64,000 nucleotides of DNA from an uncultured SAR116 cluster alpha proteobacterium (GTDB lineage: Bacteria > Pseudomonadota > Alphaproteobacteria > Puniceispirillales > Marisalimonadaceae), in contig CABZSR010000001.1 of assembly GCA_902528415.1 (NCBI GenBank), positions 62,001 through 126,000 of the forward strand, written 5' to 3'. A program made the translations under genes and the position numbers. Shown piece after piece: positions 53,053 through 64,000 of this stretch (position 1 is its first letter; each line of letters opens with the position of its first letter). The notes below the pieces were generated by a model. The model saw only the letters and a program-made list of their open reading frames with translations. It had not been told where the DNA came from and did not search any database.

Positions 53053-55017
53053 TTATTTAGCTGTATCTAAATATTCTCTAATCACTTTAACGGTTAAAAG
53101 CTCAGGAAAAATTTTACCATCAGGTATTAAAGGACTATATATCTCGTTAAAAGGTATTCCATAGCGCCCTTTTAAAGCTAAAAATTGCTTGATTTTTTCA
53201 TTTGGCTTTGTCCAATCTAATCTTAAAATTATAACATTATTTTTCTTAAATAGTTCTGAAACTTCTTTGGTATCAATAACAAAAATTTTATTTACCTTAC
53301 ACGTTAAACACCAATCAGCAGTAATATCTACAAAAACAGTTTTACCTTCGTTTACTAATTGATTAGGTAAACTAGAATTACCACTTATATCCCAATTAAT
53401 TATTGATTTATCAGAGATATTTGTTTCACTAAATTTGTTAGTATTAATTTGTAATCCCACTAAAACATTAATCAACCATAAAGAGGTTATTAAAAGTAAA
53501 AGAGCCATTAGTTTTTTGAAGATTATTAACCAATTACCAGGCTTGGGAATGAATGATACTATCCTCGGAAAAAAGCCAAATAAAATCAATGGTAGAGACA
53601 AGCCAAATCCCATTATTAAAAGGACAGAATAAATTTCAATTGTGCTCCCTGACAGAGCAAAACCAATTGCTGTTCCTACTAGTGGGGCTGTACAAGGTGT
53701 TGCCAAGAAAGTTAAAAACATTCCTGTTAAAAAATCACCAAAGAAACCTTCTCCTTTGTAAGAGAAGATTGACAGGAGTTTTGCAGGTAGAAAATAATGG
53801 AATATACCTAAAAGATTTAACGCAAAAAAAGACGTTAATGCAATCATAAATATAAGGAAATATGGGTTTTGAAATTGTATTCCCCAACCAACAAGATTGC
53901 CAGAAGCTTTAATGAAATATGTTATTGTTGCTAATAAGAAAAATGTAGTCAGAATTCCTAATATATTAAAAAATAATTTTTTATTATAAACTGTTTTGCT
54001 CGTAGAACTTAGACTCACAAGTTGTATCATTTTAAGCGACAATACAGGTAAAACACATGGCATAAAATTCAATATAAACCCACCTATGAAGGCTATAAGT
54101 AAAATTTGAAAACCTAAAGGATTATCAATATTGTTTAAAACATTATTTGTTTTTAATGTTTTCAAGTTACTAATGGATGCTTGATAGCTATAATTATCAG
54201 TAAGAAAAGTAAATTTCAAACCAGTAAAATTATATTTATTTTTATTGGTGAGATTTATCGATAGATTCAACAAATTTTCTTTCGACGAGTAGTATGGCTT
54301 AGAATAAATATGCCCTTTACCATCCTCAATAATGATATCATATGGTTTTATATTTAAGTTATTTTCAAAAGTTATTTTTAATTTATTCTCTTCAAAATTA
54401 GATGATACTAACTTTAAGTTTTGTTCTGCTAATCTTGGCACTTGATTTTTATACTTAATAATTTCTCCTAATTGGATTTTACTTTCATTATCAAGATTGA
54501 GTGCATTTAAGTTAAACTTATGAGTTACAGGCACACAAATATCTGAGCAAACCTGCGCATTCAATTCCAGAAGACCTGACATAACTTGTTCCTGTTGTTC
54601 AAGTATGATTTCTAATGGAAAAATAACTTTTTTTTCATAACCAAATGTTTCTATACCAAAAAAATCAAATCTTTTCGGATTTGGAAACAGGAGTTTTGCT
54701 GATTTAATATTATTGGTATTGTTAAAGTTTATTTCAGGAGGTAGACCTGCATCTCCTGGATTTCGCCAATATATTTTCCATTTTGGTAAAAGATTAACCT
54801 TTAAGCCAAGTAAAATTTCAGACGGGTTAATTTCAGATTTTTTTCCAAACAAAAGTTCGAAGTTAACAAATTTGTAATTTTCATTAGTTTCTAAAGTATT
54901 ATTAGAAGATAAAAAATTTGAGAAACATTTGTTAATTTTTAAAAAGTTAACAAAAAATAAACAAAAAAAGATTAATACAATTTTTTGATATTTTAAACTC
55001 ACTACATTATTGTACAT
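53053..55017 (-). CDS. dsbD: DsbD/ScsB-like transmembrane thiol:disulfide reductase
   Basis: This 654-residue protein relays electrons from cytoplasmic thioredoxin to periplasmic thiols. All three modules and cysteine pairs are present: the periplasmic N-domain with Cys157 and Cys161 (AQVCSDICVP); the eight-helix core with FMPCVLPVLSLK and ATPCTAPLVGTAIG; and the C-terminal thioredoxin domain ITADWCLTCKVNKIF. The N-domain with LPKWKIYWRNPGDAGLPPEI is the ScsB type. Likely partners are CcmG and other periplasmic thiol proteins. A signal anchor occupies residues 12-33. Confidence 0.92.
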   Translation of the reverse strand: MYNNVVSLKYQKIVLIFFCLFFVNFLKINKCFSNFLSSNNTLETNENYKFVNFELLFGKKSEINPSEILLGLKVNLLPKWKIYWRNPGDAGLPPEINFNNTNNIKSAKLLFPNPKRFDFFGIETFGYEKKVIFPLEIILEQQEQVMSGLLELNAQVCSDICVPVTHKFNLNALNLDNESKIQLGEIIKYKNQVPRLAEQNLKLVSSNFEENKLKITFENNLNIKPYDIIIEDGKGHIYSKPYYSSKENLLNLSINLTNKNKYNFTGLKFTFLTDNYSYQASISNLKTLKTNNVLNNIDNPLGFQILLIAFIGGFILNFMPCVLPVLSLKMIQLVSLSSTSKTVYNKKLFFNILGILTTFFLLATITYFIKASGNLVGWGIQFQNPYFLIFMIALTSFFALNLLGIFHYFLPAKLLSIFSYKGEGFFGDFLTGMFLTFLATPCTAPLVGTAIGFALSGSTIEIYSVLLIMGFGLSLPLILFGFFPRIVSFIPKPGNWLIIFKKLMALLLLITSLWLINVLVGLQINTNKFSETNISDKSIINWDISGNSSLPNQLVNEGKTVFVDITADWCLTCKVNKIFVIDTKEVSELFKKNNVIILRLDWTKPNEKIKQFLALKGRYGIPFNEIYSPLIPDGKIFPELLTVKVIREYLDTAK

Positions 55018-55069
55018 TATTTCTTTTCGGTTATTATTTATTTGTTAATAATATATTGGAATACAACAT

Positions 55070-55630
55070 ATGGATCAAGAATTGTTAGGTAAACTTTTGA
55101 TTGCATCTCCAGGACTTGAAGATGTAAGATTTCAAAATTCAGTTATACTAGTCTGCGAACATACTAATGAAGTTACTATGGGTTTGATTTTAAATAAACC
55201 TCTATATAATTTTGACACCTCCCAATTCTTAAAAAAAATGAAAATAAATAATGACCTCAAAATTAAATCTAATCCAACTTTTTTTGGAGGTCCTGTGCAT
55301 TTAAATCAAGGTTTTATTATACACTCTAATGAAAAAAAATATCCTACTTCAGAACACATTCTTGAAGGAGTAATGATTACTAGTTCTGAGGAAATTTTAC
55401 AAGATATTTCAAAAAATCAATCACCAGAAAATGCTAAAATTTTTTTAGGTTGTGCAGTATGGGATAAAGGACAACTAAATAATGAAATGCTTGAAAATTC
55501 TTGGATTATTACAAATTCTTCAAAGGAATTAATTTTCCATAATGATTTAGAAATATCTTTATGGAAAGATTCACTTAAAAAGATGGGGATTGATCCTAAA
55601 AAGCTAGTATCATACTCTGGGAGAGCCTAA
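55070..55630 (+). CDS. YqgE/AlgH family protein
   Basis: This 186-residue cytoplasmic protein belongs to the UPF0301 family. Family segments are LLIASPGLEDVRFQNSVILVCEH at the N-terminus, GLILNKPL, FFGGPVHLNQGFIIHS, and FLGCAVWDKGQLNNEMLENSW. The molecular function is not established; AlgH was linked to alginate regulation in Pseudomonas. It is divergent from the DsbD-like gene and converges with the M16 protease, whose stop is five bases away. Confidence 0.93.
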   Translation: MDQELLGKLLIASPGLEDVRFQNSVILVCEHTNEVTMGLILNKPLYNFDTSQFLKKMKINNDLKIKSNPTFFGGPVHLNQGFIIHSNEKKYPTSEHILEGVMITSSEEILQDISKNQSPENAKIFLGCAVWDKGQLNNEMLENSWIITNSSKELIFHNDLEISLWKDSLKKMGIDPKKLVSYSGRA

Positions 55631-55635
55631 ACAAT

Positions 55636-56892
55636 CTAATTAAGCAAATTACCGACGTTTAATTTCTTTAATGATGACGCATCTGGACCTATTACAGATA
55701 GGACTGGTTTTGCTGAAACAAACAACTTTTCTACAACATCATAGATAGAAGTAATAGATATACTTTCAATTTTTTTTATCACTTCATTAGTTTCTATAAG
55801 TTTCCCAAAATTAATTATACTTTTTGCATAATATTCAGCTCGTGCACTGTTACTTTCTTGCGCCATAATAAAACCTGAACGCATTTGAGCTTTTGCTCTA
55901 GTTAATTCATCATTAGTAATAGAGTTTTTGATATTTTTCCATTCGTTTAAACTTGCTTCAAGTAATTCATTTAAATCATTTGGTGAAGTGCCTGCATAAA
56001 ATCCAAACACTCCTGAGGAATTTTGCATTTGTGTAAAAGAAAAAATAGAATAACATAATCCTCTTTTTTCTCTTATTTCTTGGAATAACCTTGATGACAT
56101 ACCACCACCTAGTATAATAGTGAGTGCACGTAACGAATAACGATCAATATCAGTATTTTTAACACCCTCAATACCAAAAACTAATTGTGTTTGTTCTAAA
56201 TCTCTATCTTCTCCACAAAAACCTGAATTCCATCTTGATAAATTTTTTCTGTATTTAAAAATATTTTTTATATTTGAAAATTTTTCTTCCACAGTTCTAA
56301 AAAACCAATCTCTATCTATATTACCAGACGAGGCAACAACCATATTTTCTGGGGCATAATTAGCTTTCAAAAATGATTTTAAATCACATTGTTGAAAATT
56401 ACTTACAGTCTCTCTTGTTCCAAGAATTGGCCTGCCTATAGATTGATTTTTAAAAGCTGTTGAAGTAAAATTTTCAAATACCTTATCATCTGGAGCGTCG
56501 TATGACTGACCTATCTCTGAAATAATAACCCCGCGTTCCCTTTCAATTTCCTCTACTGGAAAAGTAGAGTTTTTAATTATGTCAGATAAAATATCAATAC
56601 CAAGATTTGTGTCCTCTTTTAACACTTTTAAATAATAAGCTGTGACTTCTTTACTTGTGTATGCATTAATATCGCCACCAACATCTTCTATTTCTCTAGC
56701 TATTTTTTCCGCATTTCTGTTTTCGGTTCCTTTAAATGCCATATGTTCTAGCATATGTGCTATTCCACATTCATCCTTTGCCTCTTGCGCACTTCCAGAT
56801 CCAATATAAACTCCAACTGAAGTACTATGAACATCCATCTGGTCATGCAATAATGTAAGGCCACTATCTAAGATTTTGAATTCTACATCCAT
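55636..56892 (-). CDS. M16 family zinc metallopeptidase (mitochondrial processing peptidase-like)
   Basis: This 418-residue peptidase has the inverted zinc motif HxxEH (His46, Glu49, His50 in AHMLEHMAFKGT) and the downstream glutamate in EIERERGVIISEIGQ. The C-terminal M16 domain shows LGGGMSSRLFQEIREKRGLCYS. The position after thrC is conserved in alphaproteobacteria and related to the ancestor of mitochondrial MPP-beta. The physiological substrate is unknown. Its start overlaps the thrC stop by one base (TGATG type). Confidence 0.94.
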   Translation of the reverse strand: MDVEFKILDSGLTLLHDQMDVHSTSVGVYIGSGSAQEAKDECGIAHMLEHMAFKGTENRNAEKIAREIEDVGGDINAYTSKEVTAYYLKVLKEDTNLGIDILSDIIKNSTFPVEEIERERGVIISEIGQSYDAPDDKVFENFTSTAFKNQSIGRPILGTRETVSNFQQCDLKSFLKANYAPENMVVASSGNIDRDWFFRTVEEKFSNIKNIFKYRKNLSRWNSGFCGEDRDLEQTQLVFGIEGVKNTDIDRYSLRALTIILGGGMSSRLFQEIREKRGLCYSIFSFTQMQNSSGVFGFYAGTSPNDLNELLEASLNEWKNIKNSITNDELTRAKAQMRSGFIMAQESNSARAEYYAKSIINFGKLIETNEVIKKIESISITSIYDVVEKLFVSAKPVLSVIGPDASSLKKLNVGNLLN

Positions 56893-58307
56893 CAGTTTCT
56901 CATATTAGATTTAATAAAATTTTGAACATCATTTATGCTTGGATCCATTATATTAAAATATTCTTTACTGCTCATTATATTTTCCAAATGAAAAGGCTTT
57001 TTTGGCATTATATTTATACTTTTACTAATTATCTCTGGAAACTTAGCCGGATGAGCACATGCAAGTGAAATTACTGACATATCTTTTGATATAATATTAT
57101 TATCAAGTGCTTTTTGAGCTGCTCCATATCCAATTGCACTATGAGGGTCAAGAATGTAATTATAGTCTGTATAAACTTTGTTTATTATCTCTAAAGTTTC
57201 CTCGTCTGAAATCATATATGCAGAAAATAAATTAGTAATTTTTTGAAGTTGATTTTTTGTGATTTCAAAATTACCCTTATTTTTGAACTCTTTCATTTGT
57301 TGCTTAACTTTATCTGTATCTCTTTCGTTTATCTCGTATAAGAGCCTTTCAAAATTACTAGAAACTTGTATATCCATACTCGGACTATATGAAGGAAGCA
57401 CATTTTTTCTTTCCATTAATCCATTATTGAAGAACCTTGTTAATATATCGTTCTGATTTGATCCACATATTAATTTTGATATAGGCAAACCAATTTTTTG
57501 GGCCATCCATCCTGCTAATATGTTCCCAAAATTACCTGTAGGAACTGAGAATACAATCTCTTTATTTGGCACACCTATTTTTAAAGCAGAGTAAAAATAA
57601 TATACAATTTGAGGTAAAAGTCTTACCCAGTTAATAGAGTTTATAGCAGACAATGAAGTTTCGTCTTTAAATTTCAAGTCTTCAAAACAATCTTTTACTA
57701 TTTCCTGACACCCATCAAAATCTGTTTTAACCGATAAAGCGTAAGCTCCTCTTTTATTAATCCAAGTCATCTGCTTTTGTTGAACACTTGAAACTCTTTG
57801 ATGTGGAAAGAGTATAAAAATATCTATATTTTCTTTACCCTTGAAAGCCTCTAAAGCAGCGGATCCTGTATCACCACTAGTAGCACCCAAAATTACACCC
57901 TTTTGAGCTCTTTTGTTTAGTGCTTGATTAAAAGCTCTAGCTAAAAACTGCATGGCATAGTCTTTAAAAGCAAAGGTTGGACCCTGGAACAGTTCAAGCA
58001 CGTGTAAGTTCTTATTAAGTTGATATAAGGGTGCAACATCTTTGTTAAATACAGTGTAGGTATCTTTGGAGATGTTTAATAATTCGTTTTCACTTAAACA
58101 AGGTTCTACGAAAGGTCTTATAATTTTAGCTGATAATTCCGCATAATTTAAATGCTTCATTTCATTTAAGTCAGAATGGCTAAATTGTGGCCATTCTTCT
58201 GGCATAAACAAACCTCCGTCCCTAGCTAAACCTGACAAAAGAACGTCTTCATAAGAAAGGGATGATTCTCCACCTCTTGTACTTGTATATTTAATCGAAT
58301 TACTCAT
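56892..58307 (-). CDS. thrC: threonine synthase
   Basis: This PLP enzyme converts O-phosphohomoserine to threonine. It has 471 residues. The PLP lysine is Lys115 in GPTFAFKDYAMQFL. TSTRGGESSLSYEDVLLSGLARDGG is the family start. ILGATSGDTGSAALEA and VPTGNFGNILAGW bind the cofactor phosphate. Its start lies inside the last eight bases of surf1, implying coupled translation from the oxidase operon. The kinase that makes its substrate is at 51090. Confidence 0.96.
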   Translation of the reverse strand: MSNSIKYTSTRGGESSLSYEDVLLSGLARDGGLFMPEEWPQFSHSDLNEMKHLNYAELSAKIIRPFVEPCLSENELLNISKDTYTVFNKDVAPLYQLNKNLHVLELFQGPTFAFKDYAMQFLARAFNQALNKRAQKGVILGATSGDTGSAALEAFKGKENIDIFILFPHQRVSSVQQKQMTWINKRGAYALSVKTDFDGCQEIVKDCFEDLKFKDETSLSAINSINWVRLLPQIVYYFYSALKIGVPNKEIVFSVPTGNFGNILAGWMAQKIGLPISKLICGSNQNDILTRFFNNGLMERKNVLPSYSPSMDIQVSSNFERLLYEINERDTDKVKQQMKEFKNKGNFEITKNQLQKITNLFSAYMISDEETLEIINKVYTDYNYILDPHSAIGYGAAQKALDNNIISKDMSVISLACAHPAKFPEIISKSINIMPKKPFHLENIMSSKEYFNIMDPSINDVQNFIKSNMRN

Positions 58308-59043
58308 TGTTGTCTTTCTTTTTGAAACTTAATCTACCAGAAGACACGTGATACGAGAAATATACAAATAACAAAGACAAAGCCAAGCCATACCAGGTGA
58401 CAGCATATGATAGGTGTTGATTCCTTAATTTTGGTTTACCTGTAACTCCTATTGGAAGAGTTAGCTTTTCTCCTTGTCGAAGAGCATCTATGTAATAATT
58501 ATTTATAACTTGATTTGAAGCTAAATTTAAAAAGTTAATAATTTCATTTGGCTTTATTGTAAACCAAAAACCATTCTTGCCGTCATTTTCAGGAACGAAG
58601 TAACCTTTTTTTTGTGGATACCTTATTATTCCTTTTAATAAAACTTCCCCCTCGACCAAACTAAATTTTCTCTTTTTGGGATTTTTGTAGCCTTCAGATA
58701 CCCAACCTCTATTGATAAGTATTATTTTATTATTTCTAAGTTTCAATGGTGTAATAACATGAAACCCTGCATTACCCTCAAAAGTTTTACCTGTAATATA
58801 TGTTTCTTCTTTATGTAAAAATAATCCTGAAACTTCTATAGATTTAAATTCTTTTATTTTTGGTGAGTCTAATTCTGAGGGATTTTTAATTGGATTTGAC
58901 TGGCTTTCAGTAACATATCTTTCTATCAATGCTTCCTTCCAAAATAATCTCTTAACTTGCCATGTACCGAAAGTAAATAAAATAGCAAAAATTATTATAG
59001 AGAATATTGATGGCCAAAGCATTGGCTTAAAATAGATATTCAT
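58300..59043 (-). CDS. SURF1 family cytochrome c oxidase assembly protein
   Basis: SURF1 assists insertion of heme a into subunit I. The 247-residue protein has a first helix (~10-28) followed by FGTWQVKRLFWKEALIE and a second helix at ~214-233 (HLSYAVTWYGLALSLLFVYF). The periplasmic domain between them has GLFLHKEETYITGKT and ILINRGWV. Both termini and their motifs match the family. It lies between ctaE and thrC, the usual alphaproteobacterial order. Confidence 0.93.
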   Translation of the reverse strand: MNIYFKPMLWPSIFSIIIFAILFTFGTWQVKRLFWKEALIERYVTESQSNPIKNPSELDSPKIKEFKSIEVSGLFLHKEETYITGKTFEGNAGFHVITPLKLRNNKIILINRGWVSEGYKNPKKRKFSLVEGEVLLKGIIRYPQKKGYFVPENDGKNGFWFTIKPNEIINFLNLASNQVINNYYIDALRQGEKLTLPIGVTGKPKLRNQHLSYAVTWYGLALSLLFVYFSYHVSSGRLSFKKKDNNE

Positions 59044-59091
59044 GAGTTATATATAAGCTCCAATTTATTTAACAAGTATGATCTATACTTA

Positions 59092-59877
59092 TTAGCCACC
59101 CCACCAATATATACAAACAAATAAAAATAACCAAACCACATCTACAAAATGCCAATACCACGCAGCAGCTTCAAACCCAAAATGGTGATCAGGAGTGAAG
59201 TGGCCCTTTACACCTCTAAATAAACACACCGTTAGAAATATTGTACCTACAAGAACATGAAACCCATGAAATCCAGTAGCCATGTAAAACGTAGAAGCAT
59301 AAATACCATCAGTAAAGGAGAACGCTGCATGATCATACTCATATGCTTGAAGTACTGTAAATAATGCTCCCAACAACACTGTTAAAACAAGACCAATTAT
59401 AAAGTCTTTTCTATTGTTGTGCTGTAATGCGTGGTGTGACCATGTAACTGTACAACCGGATAAAAGAAGTATAAGAGTATTCATGAGCGGTAGATCAAAA
59501 GGGTCAAAGGTAACAATACCTTCTGGAGGCCAAACACCTGTATCAGGATATAAACTTGAATCAAAAAAGGCCCAAAAAAAAGCAACAAAGAACATAACTT
59601 CAGAACATATGAAAAAAATCATACCATAACGCATACCCAATTGAACTATTGGTGTATGATGGCCTTGATATTCAGCTTCTCTTACAACGTCTCTCCACCA
59701 CAGGAACATTGTAAGTAATACCATTATCCCACCAGCTATCATAACATACAAACTGTATGGATAGTCATGCATAAACAAGGTTAATCCTAAAACAAGAGTA
59801 AAACCTGATGCAGCTCCTAAGGCAGGCCATGGGCTAGGTTCAACTAAATGATACTGATGCTTTTGTTCGCCACTCAT
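59092..59877 (-). CDS. ctaE: cytochrome c oxidase subunit III
   Basis: This 261-residue inner-membrane protein has seven helices. Recognisable parts are HQYHLVEPSPWPALGAASGF, GMRYGMIFFICSEVMFFVAFFWAFF with the conserved Glu, WSHHALQHNNRKD, GFHGFHVLVGTIFL, and the C-terminal EAAAWYWHFVDVVWLFLFV. The aa3-type subunit carries no redox centre and stabilises subunit I. GAGGAG precedes the ATG. It follows ctaG and precedes surf1. Confidence 0.97.
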   Translation of the reverse strand: MSGEQKHQYHLVEPSPWPALGAASGFTLVLGLTLFMHDYPYSLYVMIAGGIMVLLTMFLWWRDVVREAEYQGHHTPIVQLGMRYGMIFFICSEVMFFVAFFWAFFDSSLYPDTGVWPPEGIVTFDPFDLPLMNTLILLLSGCTVTWSHHALQHNNRKDFIIGLVLTVLLGALFTVLQAYEYDHAAFSFTDGIYASTFYMATGFHGFHVLVGTIFLTVCLFRGVKGHFTPDHHFGFEAAAWYWHFVDVVWLFLFVCIYWWGG

Positions 59878-59931
59878 ATTTTTCTCCTCAGCAATATCAT
59901 AGAATTAAAAAAGCGATCAATCATAAATATA

Positions 59932-60525
59932 TTACAAATTATTGACTAAATTAAAATTATTTTTTGAATTTTTAACTTGTTTTTCATATTTTTTAAAAAA
60001 AGTATAAGACAAAGTTATTTCACTAAGATTTTTTAAACTTTCGTCACTATCAACCATAGGATCAATATAAAACACCACTGGCATTTTTACCTTTTCACCT
60101 GGTAATAACGTCTGCTCAACAAAGCAAAAACAGTCAATTTTCATAAATATGGAACCAGCTTTTGGGGGAGAAACATTATAAGTTGCTGTTCCAACGATTG
60201 TTTTGTCTGACAAATTTTTAGCAGTATAATAAATGATTTTTTCGACGCCAGGTTGTACTAATATTTCATCTTTAGGTGCTAGAAATTCCCAATTCAAACT
60301 ACTATTCACGTTTGCATCAAATCTAACTTGAATATTTTTATAATTACCTTTTGAGCCTGGAGCAAGAGATGATTTTTGAGTTGTACCACCATAACCAGTA
60401 ACCCTACAAAATAAATCATAAAGTGGAACAGATGCATAAGATATCCCAATCATTAAAAAAACAAAAATAGTTATCTTAATCAATAATCTGTAATTTTTAA
60501 TATTAATATTATCAAATTGTGACAT
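59932..60525 (-). CDS. ctaG: cytochrome c oxidase assembly protein CtaG (Cox11), CuB insertion
   Basis: Cox11 delivers copper to the CuB site of subunit I. The 197-residue protein has one N-terminal helix (~15-35) and a periplasmic beta domain. The copper ligands are the CFC pair Cys132 and Cys134 in MKIDCFCFVEQTL, with a third conserved Cys40 in YDLFCRVTGYGG. MPVVFYIDP is also typical. It begins two bases after the small CoxF-like frame. All required residues are present. Confidence 0.96.
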   Translation of the reverse strand: MSQFDNINIKNYRLLIKITIFVFLMIGISYASVPLYDLFCRVTGYGGTTQKSSLAPGSKGNYKNIQVRFDANVNSSLNWEFLAPKDEILVQPGVEKIIYYTAKNLSDKTIVGTATYNVSPPKAGSIFMKIDCFCFVEQTLLPGEKVKMPVVFYIDPMVDSDESLKNLSEITLSYTFFKKYEKQVKNSKNNFNLVNNL

Positions 60526-60527
60526 TT

Positions 60528-60668
60528 TTAATCAGTTATATTCATTCGTAATATAGTTATTAGAAAAAACAAAGTTGCAAGACTAATAATTATTAGAAGT
60601 ACAGCCATGTTTTTAGATTTTTTGTTTTCATACAAGGCCTCAACATTTTTGGGTTTTTCGTTTTTCAA
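60528..60668 (-). CDS. small single-helix protein in the CoxF position
   Basis: A 46-residue frame runs from a TTG at 60668 (GAGG five bases upstream) to a TAA at 60528, two bases before ctaG. It encodes a charged N-terminus (KNEKPKNVEALYENKKSKN) and one helix (MAVLLIIISLATLFFLITIL), ending RMNITD. In alphaproteobacteria a small CoxF-type protein lies exactly between ctaB and ctaG; I assign by position and topology only. Its start is 10 bases after the ctaB stop. Confidence 0.7.
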   Translation of the reverse strand: MKNEKPKNVEALYENKKSKNMAVLLIIISLATLFFLITILRMNITD

Positions 60669-60678
60669 ATAAACCTCT

Positions 60679-61599
60679 TTAAAAACTTTGATAATATTTA
60701 TCGATGCATATAGTTAAAAAAAGAAAAAACAAATAAAAAATAGAGTATAAAAACAAATTTTTTGCAGAATAAACTTTATCATTTGTAAGAAGAAAAGTGC
60801 GTCTTAAAAACTCAAGTCCAAGGATAATTGATACTATAATGTAGATATGAGAAGAATAACCCAGTATAAAAGGTAACGTTGAAAATGGTACTAAAGCTAA
60901 TACGTAGTATAATATATATTTTTTAGTTATTTTTTCTCCATGGACAATGGGTAACATGGGTATTTTAGCTAATTGATAATCTTTTTGTCTTAAAAGTGCC
61001 AAAGCCCAAAAATGTGGTGGTGTCCACAAGAATATTATTCCAAAAAGTAACAAAGGCTCTGCAGAAAAACTACCTTCTACAAGAGAGAAACCTATTACAG
61101 GAGGAAATGCCCCCGCAGCACCTCCAATTACAATATTTTGATATGTATATCTCTTAAGATATACAGTGTAAAATACAGCATAAAATAATATCGTAAATGC
61201 TAGTAAAAAAGAAGAAACCCAATTGATTGCCAACCCTAGGATTACAATAGAAATTAAAGATGCAACAATCCCAAATGTAAAAGCTTCTGATGGTTTAATT
61301 CTTTTTGAAGGTACAGGCCTATTTTTAGTCCTATCCATCACACTATCTATATCTCTTTCATACCACTGATTTAGAGCCCCAGATGCACCAGCACCTAGAG
61401 CAATTGCAAAAAGACCTATAGCTGCTAAAATTGGATTTAACTCAAACATACTGTCATGAGAAGCAGAGAAATAACCCACAAAAGCTGTAAAAACAACTAA
61501 AGACATAACTCTGGGCTTCATTAAGACAAAGTAATCAATTGGAGAGCTGTTAAACCTGTTTTCAGAACTTAATTCATTGATATATGTTTTAGTATTCAA
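60679..61599 (-). CDS. ctaB: heme O synthase (protoheme IX farnesyltransferase)
   Basis: CtaB adds a farnesyl chain to heme b, giving heme O, the precursor of heme A. The 306-residue protein has about nine helices. The prenyl-diphosphate site is NQWYERDIDSVMDRTKNRPVPS, and a second motif is PPHFWALALLRQKDYQLAKIPMLP. KPRVMSLVVFTAFVG is the family start. The farnesyl donor would come from ispA. No ctaA (heme A synthase) is in this window. Confidence 0.96.
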   Translation of the reverse strand: MNTKTYINELSSENRFNSSPIDYFVLMKPRVMSLVVFTAFVGYFSASHDSMFELNPILAAIGLFAIALGAGASGALNQWYERDIDSVMDRTKNRPVPSKRIKPSEAFTFGIVASLISIVILGLAINWVSSFLLAFTILFYAVFYTVYLKRYTYQNIVIGGAAGAFPPVIGFSLVEGSFSAEPLLLFGIIFLWTPPHFWALALLRQKDYQLAKIPMLPIVHGEKITKKYILYYVLALVPFSTLPFILGYSSHIYIIVSIILGLEFLRRTFLLTNDKVYSAKNLFLYSIFYLFFLFLTICIDKYYQSF

Positions 61600-61624
61600 A
61601 ATAACTTATCTCACTTTATTCAAA

Positions 61625-64000
<2,376 letters not shown>

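Noticed and set aside
53553-53849. 98-residue plus-strand open frame
   Set aside because: It lies wholly inside the DsbD-like gene on the other strand, across conserved core helices, and its translation resembles no protein family.

Overview
The window is a strongly AT-rich, gene-dense piece of a bacterial chromosome. Intergenic gaps are mostly under 150 bases and no gene-free stretch exceeds 300 bases. Gene content and order point to an alphaproteobacterium: the F0 ATP synthase operon (atpI-B-E-F'-F) stands apart from F1; the cytochrome aa3 operon runs ctaC-ctaD-ctaB-small ORF-ctaG-ctaE-surf1-thrC-M16 protease; and carD, fdxA, an S4 protein and a SUV3-like helicase sit together. rsmB-heparinase-purH, DUF1491/DUF1674 and a GTTC-N7-GTTC SOS box fit the same group. 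Base composition and compactness suggest a streamlined, probably marine lineage, but I cannot place it to genus. No rRNA, tRNA, CRISPR array, insertion sequence or prophage was recognised.

Layout. 1-2777: umuDC error-prone polymerase (umuC cut by the left edge) with an SOS box, a SulP anion transporter and a small membrane protein. 2820-8734: M20 hydrolase, MFS transporter, pdxH, a glycine-zipper envelope protein, fabI and aroC. 8742-12692: xseB-ispA-dxs-tlyA, the isoprenoid precursor cluster, on the minus strand. 12773-17890: pip, carD, fdxA, S4 protein and helicase. 18024-22585: a catabolic-looking block of an SDR and a TPP enzyme (plus) facing a 3-hydroxyisobutyrate-dehydrogenase-like enzyme and a CaiB/BaiF CoA-transferase (minus). 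22706-29598: a complete cytochrome c maturation operon, ccmABCDEFGHI. 29600-31804: yciB, dusA and a copper chaperone. 31890-36051: pgi, an oxalyl-CoA-synthetase-like ligase and a PanE-like reductase. 36040-43597: DUF1491, DUF1674, rsmB, heparinase family, purH, mutY, DUF721 and a DsbA-like protein. 43617-49605: smc and the F0 operon. 49606-55630: a lipoprotein, ispH-thrB-rnhA, a peroxiredoxin, a DsbD-like reductase and yqgE. 55636-64000: M16 protease, thrC, surf1 and the cytochrome c oxidase genes, with ctaC cut by the right edge.

Several modules share a theme. Cytochrome c maturation, heme O synthesis, copper delivery (Cox11, PCuAC), SURF1 and the oxidase subunits together build an aerobic respiratory chain that feeds the ATP synthase. 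dxs, ispA and ispH supply isoprenoids, including the farnesyl group used by ctaB.

Most of the window is conserved housekeeping, and I found no convincing new multi-gene system. The observations most worth a second look are two genes (sulP and tlyA) whose conserved N-termini have no ATG, GTG or TTG start but do have an AUA codon behind a Shine-Dalgarno-like sequence; an SDR that has lost the whole catalytic tetrad beside a TPP enzyme; an SOS box lying over the umuD start codon; and a 13-bp RNA hairpin between atpE and atpF'.
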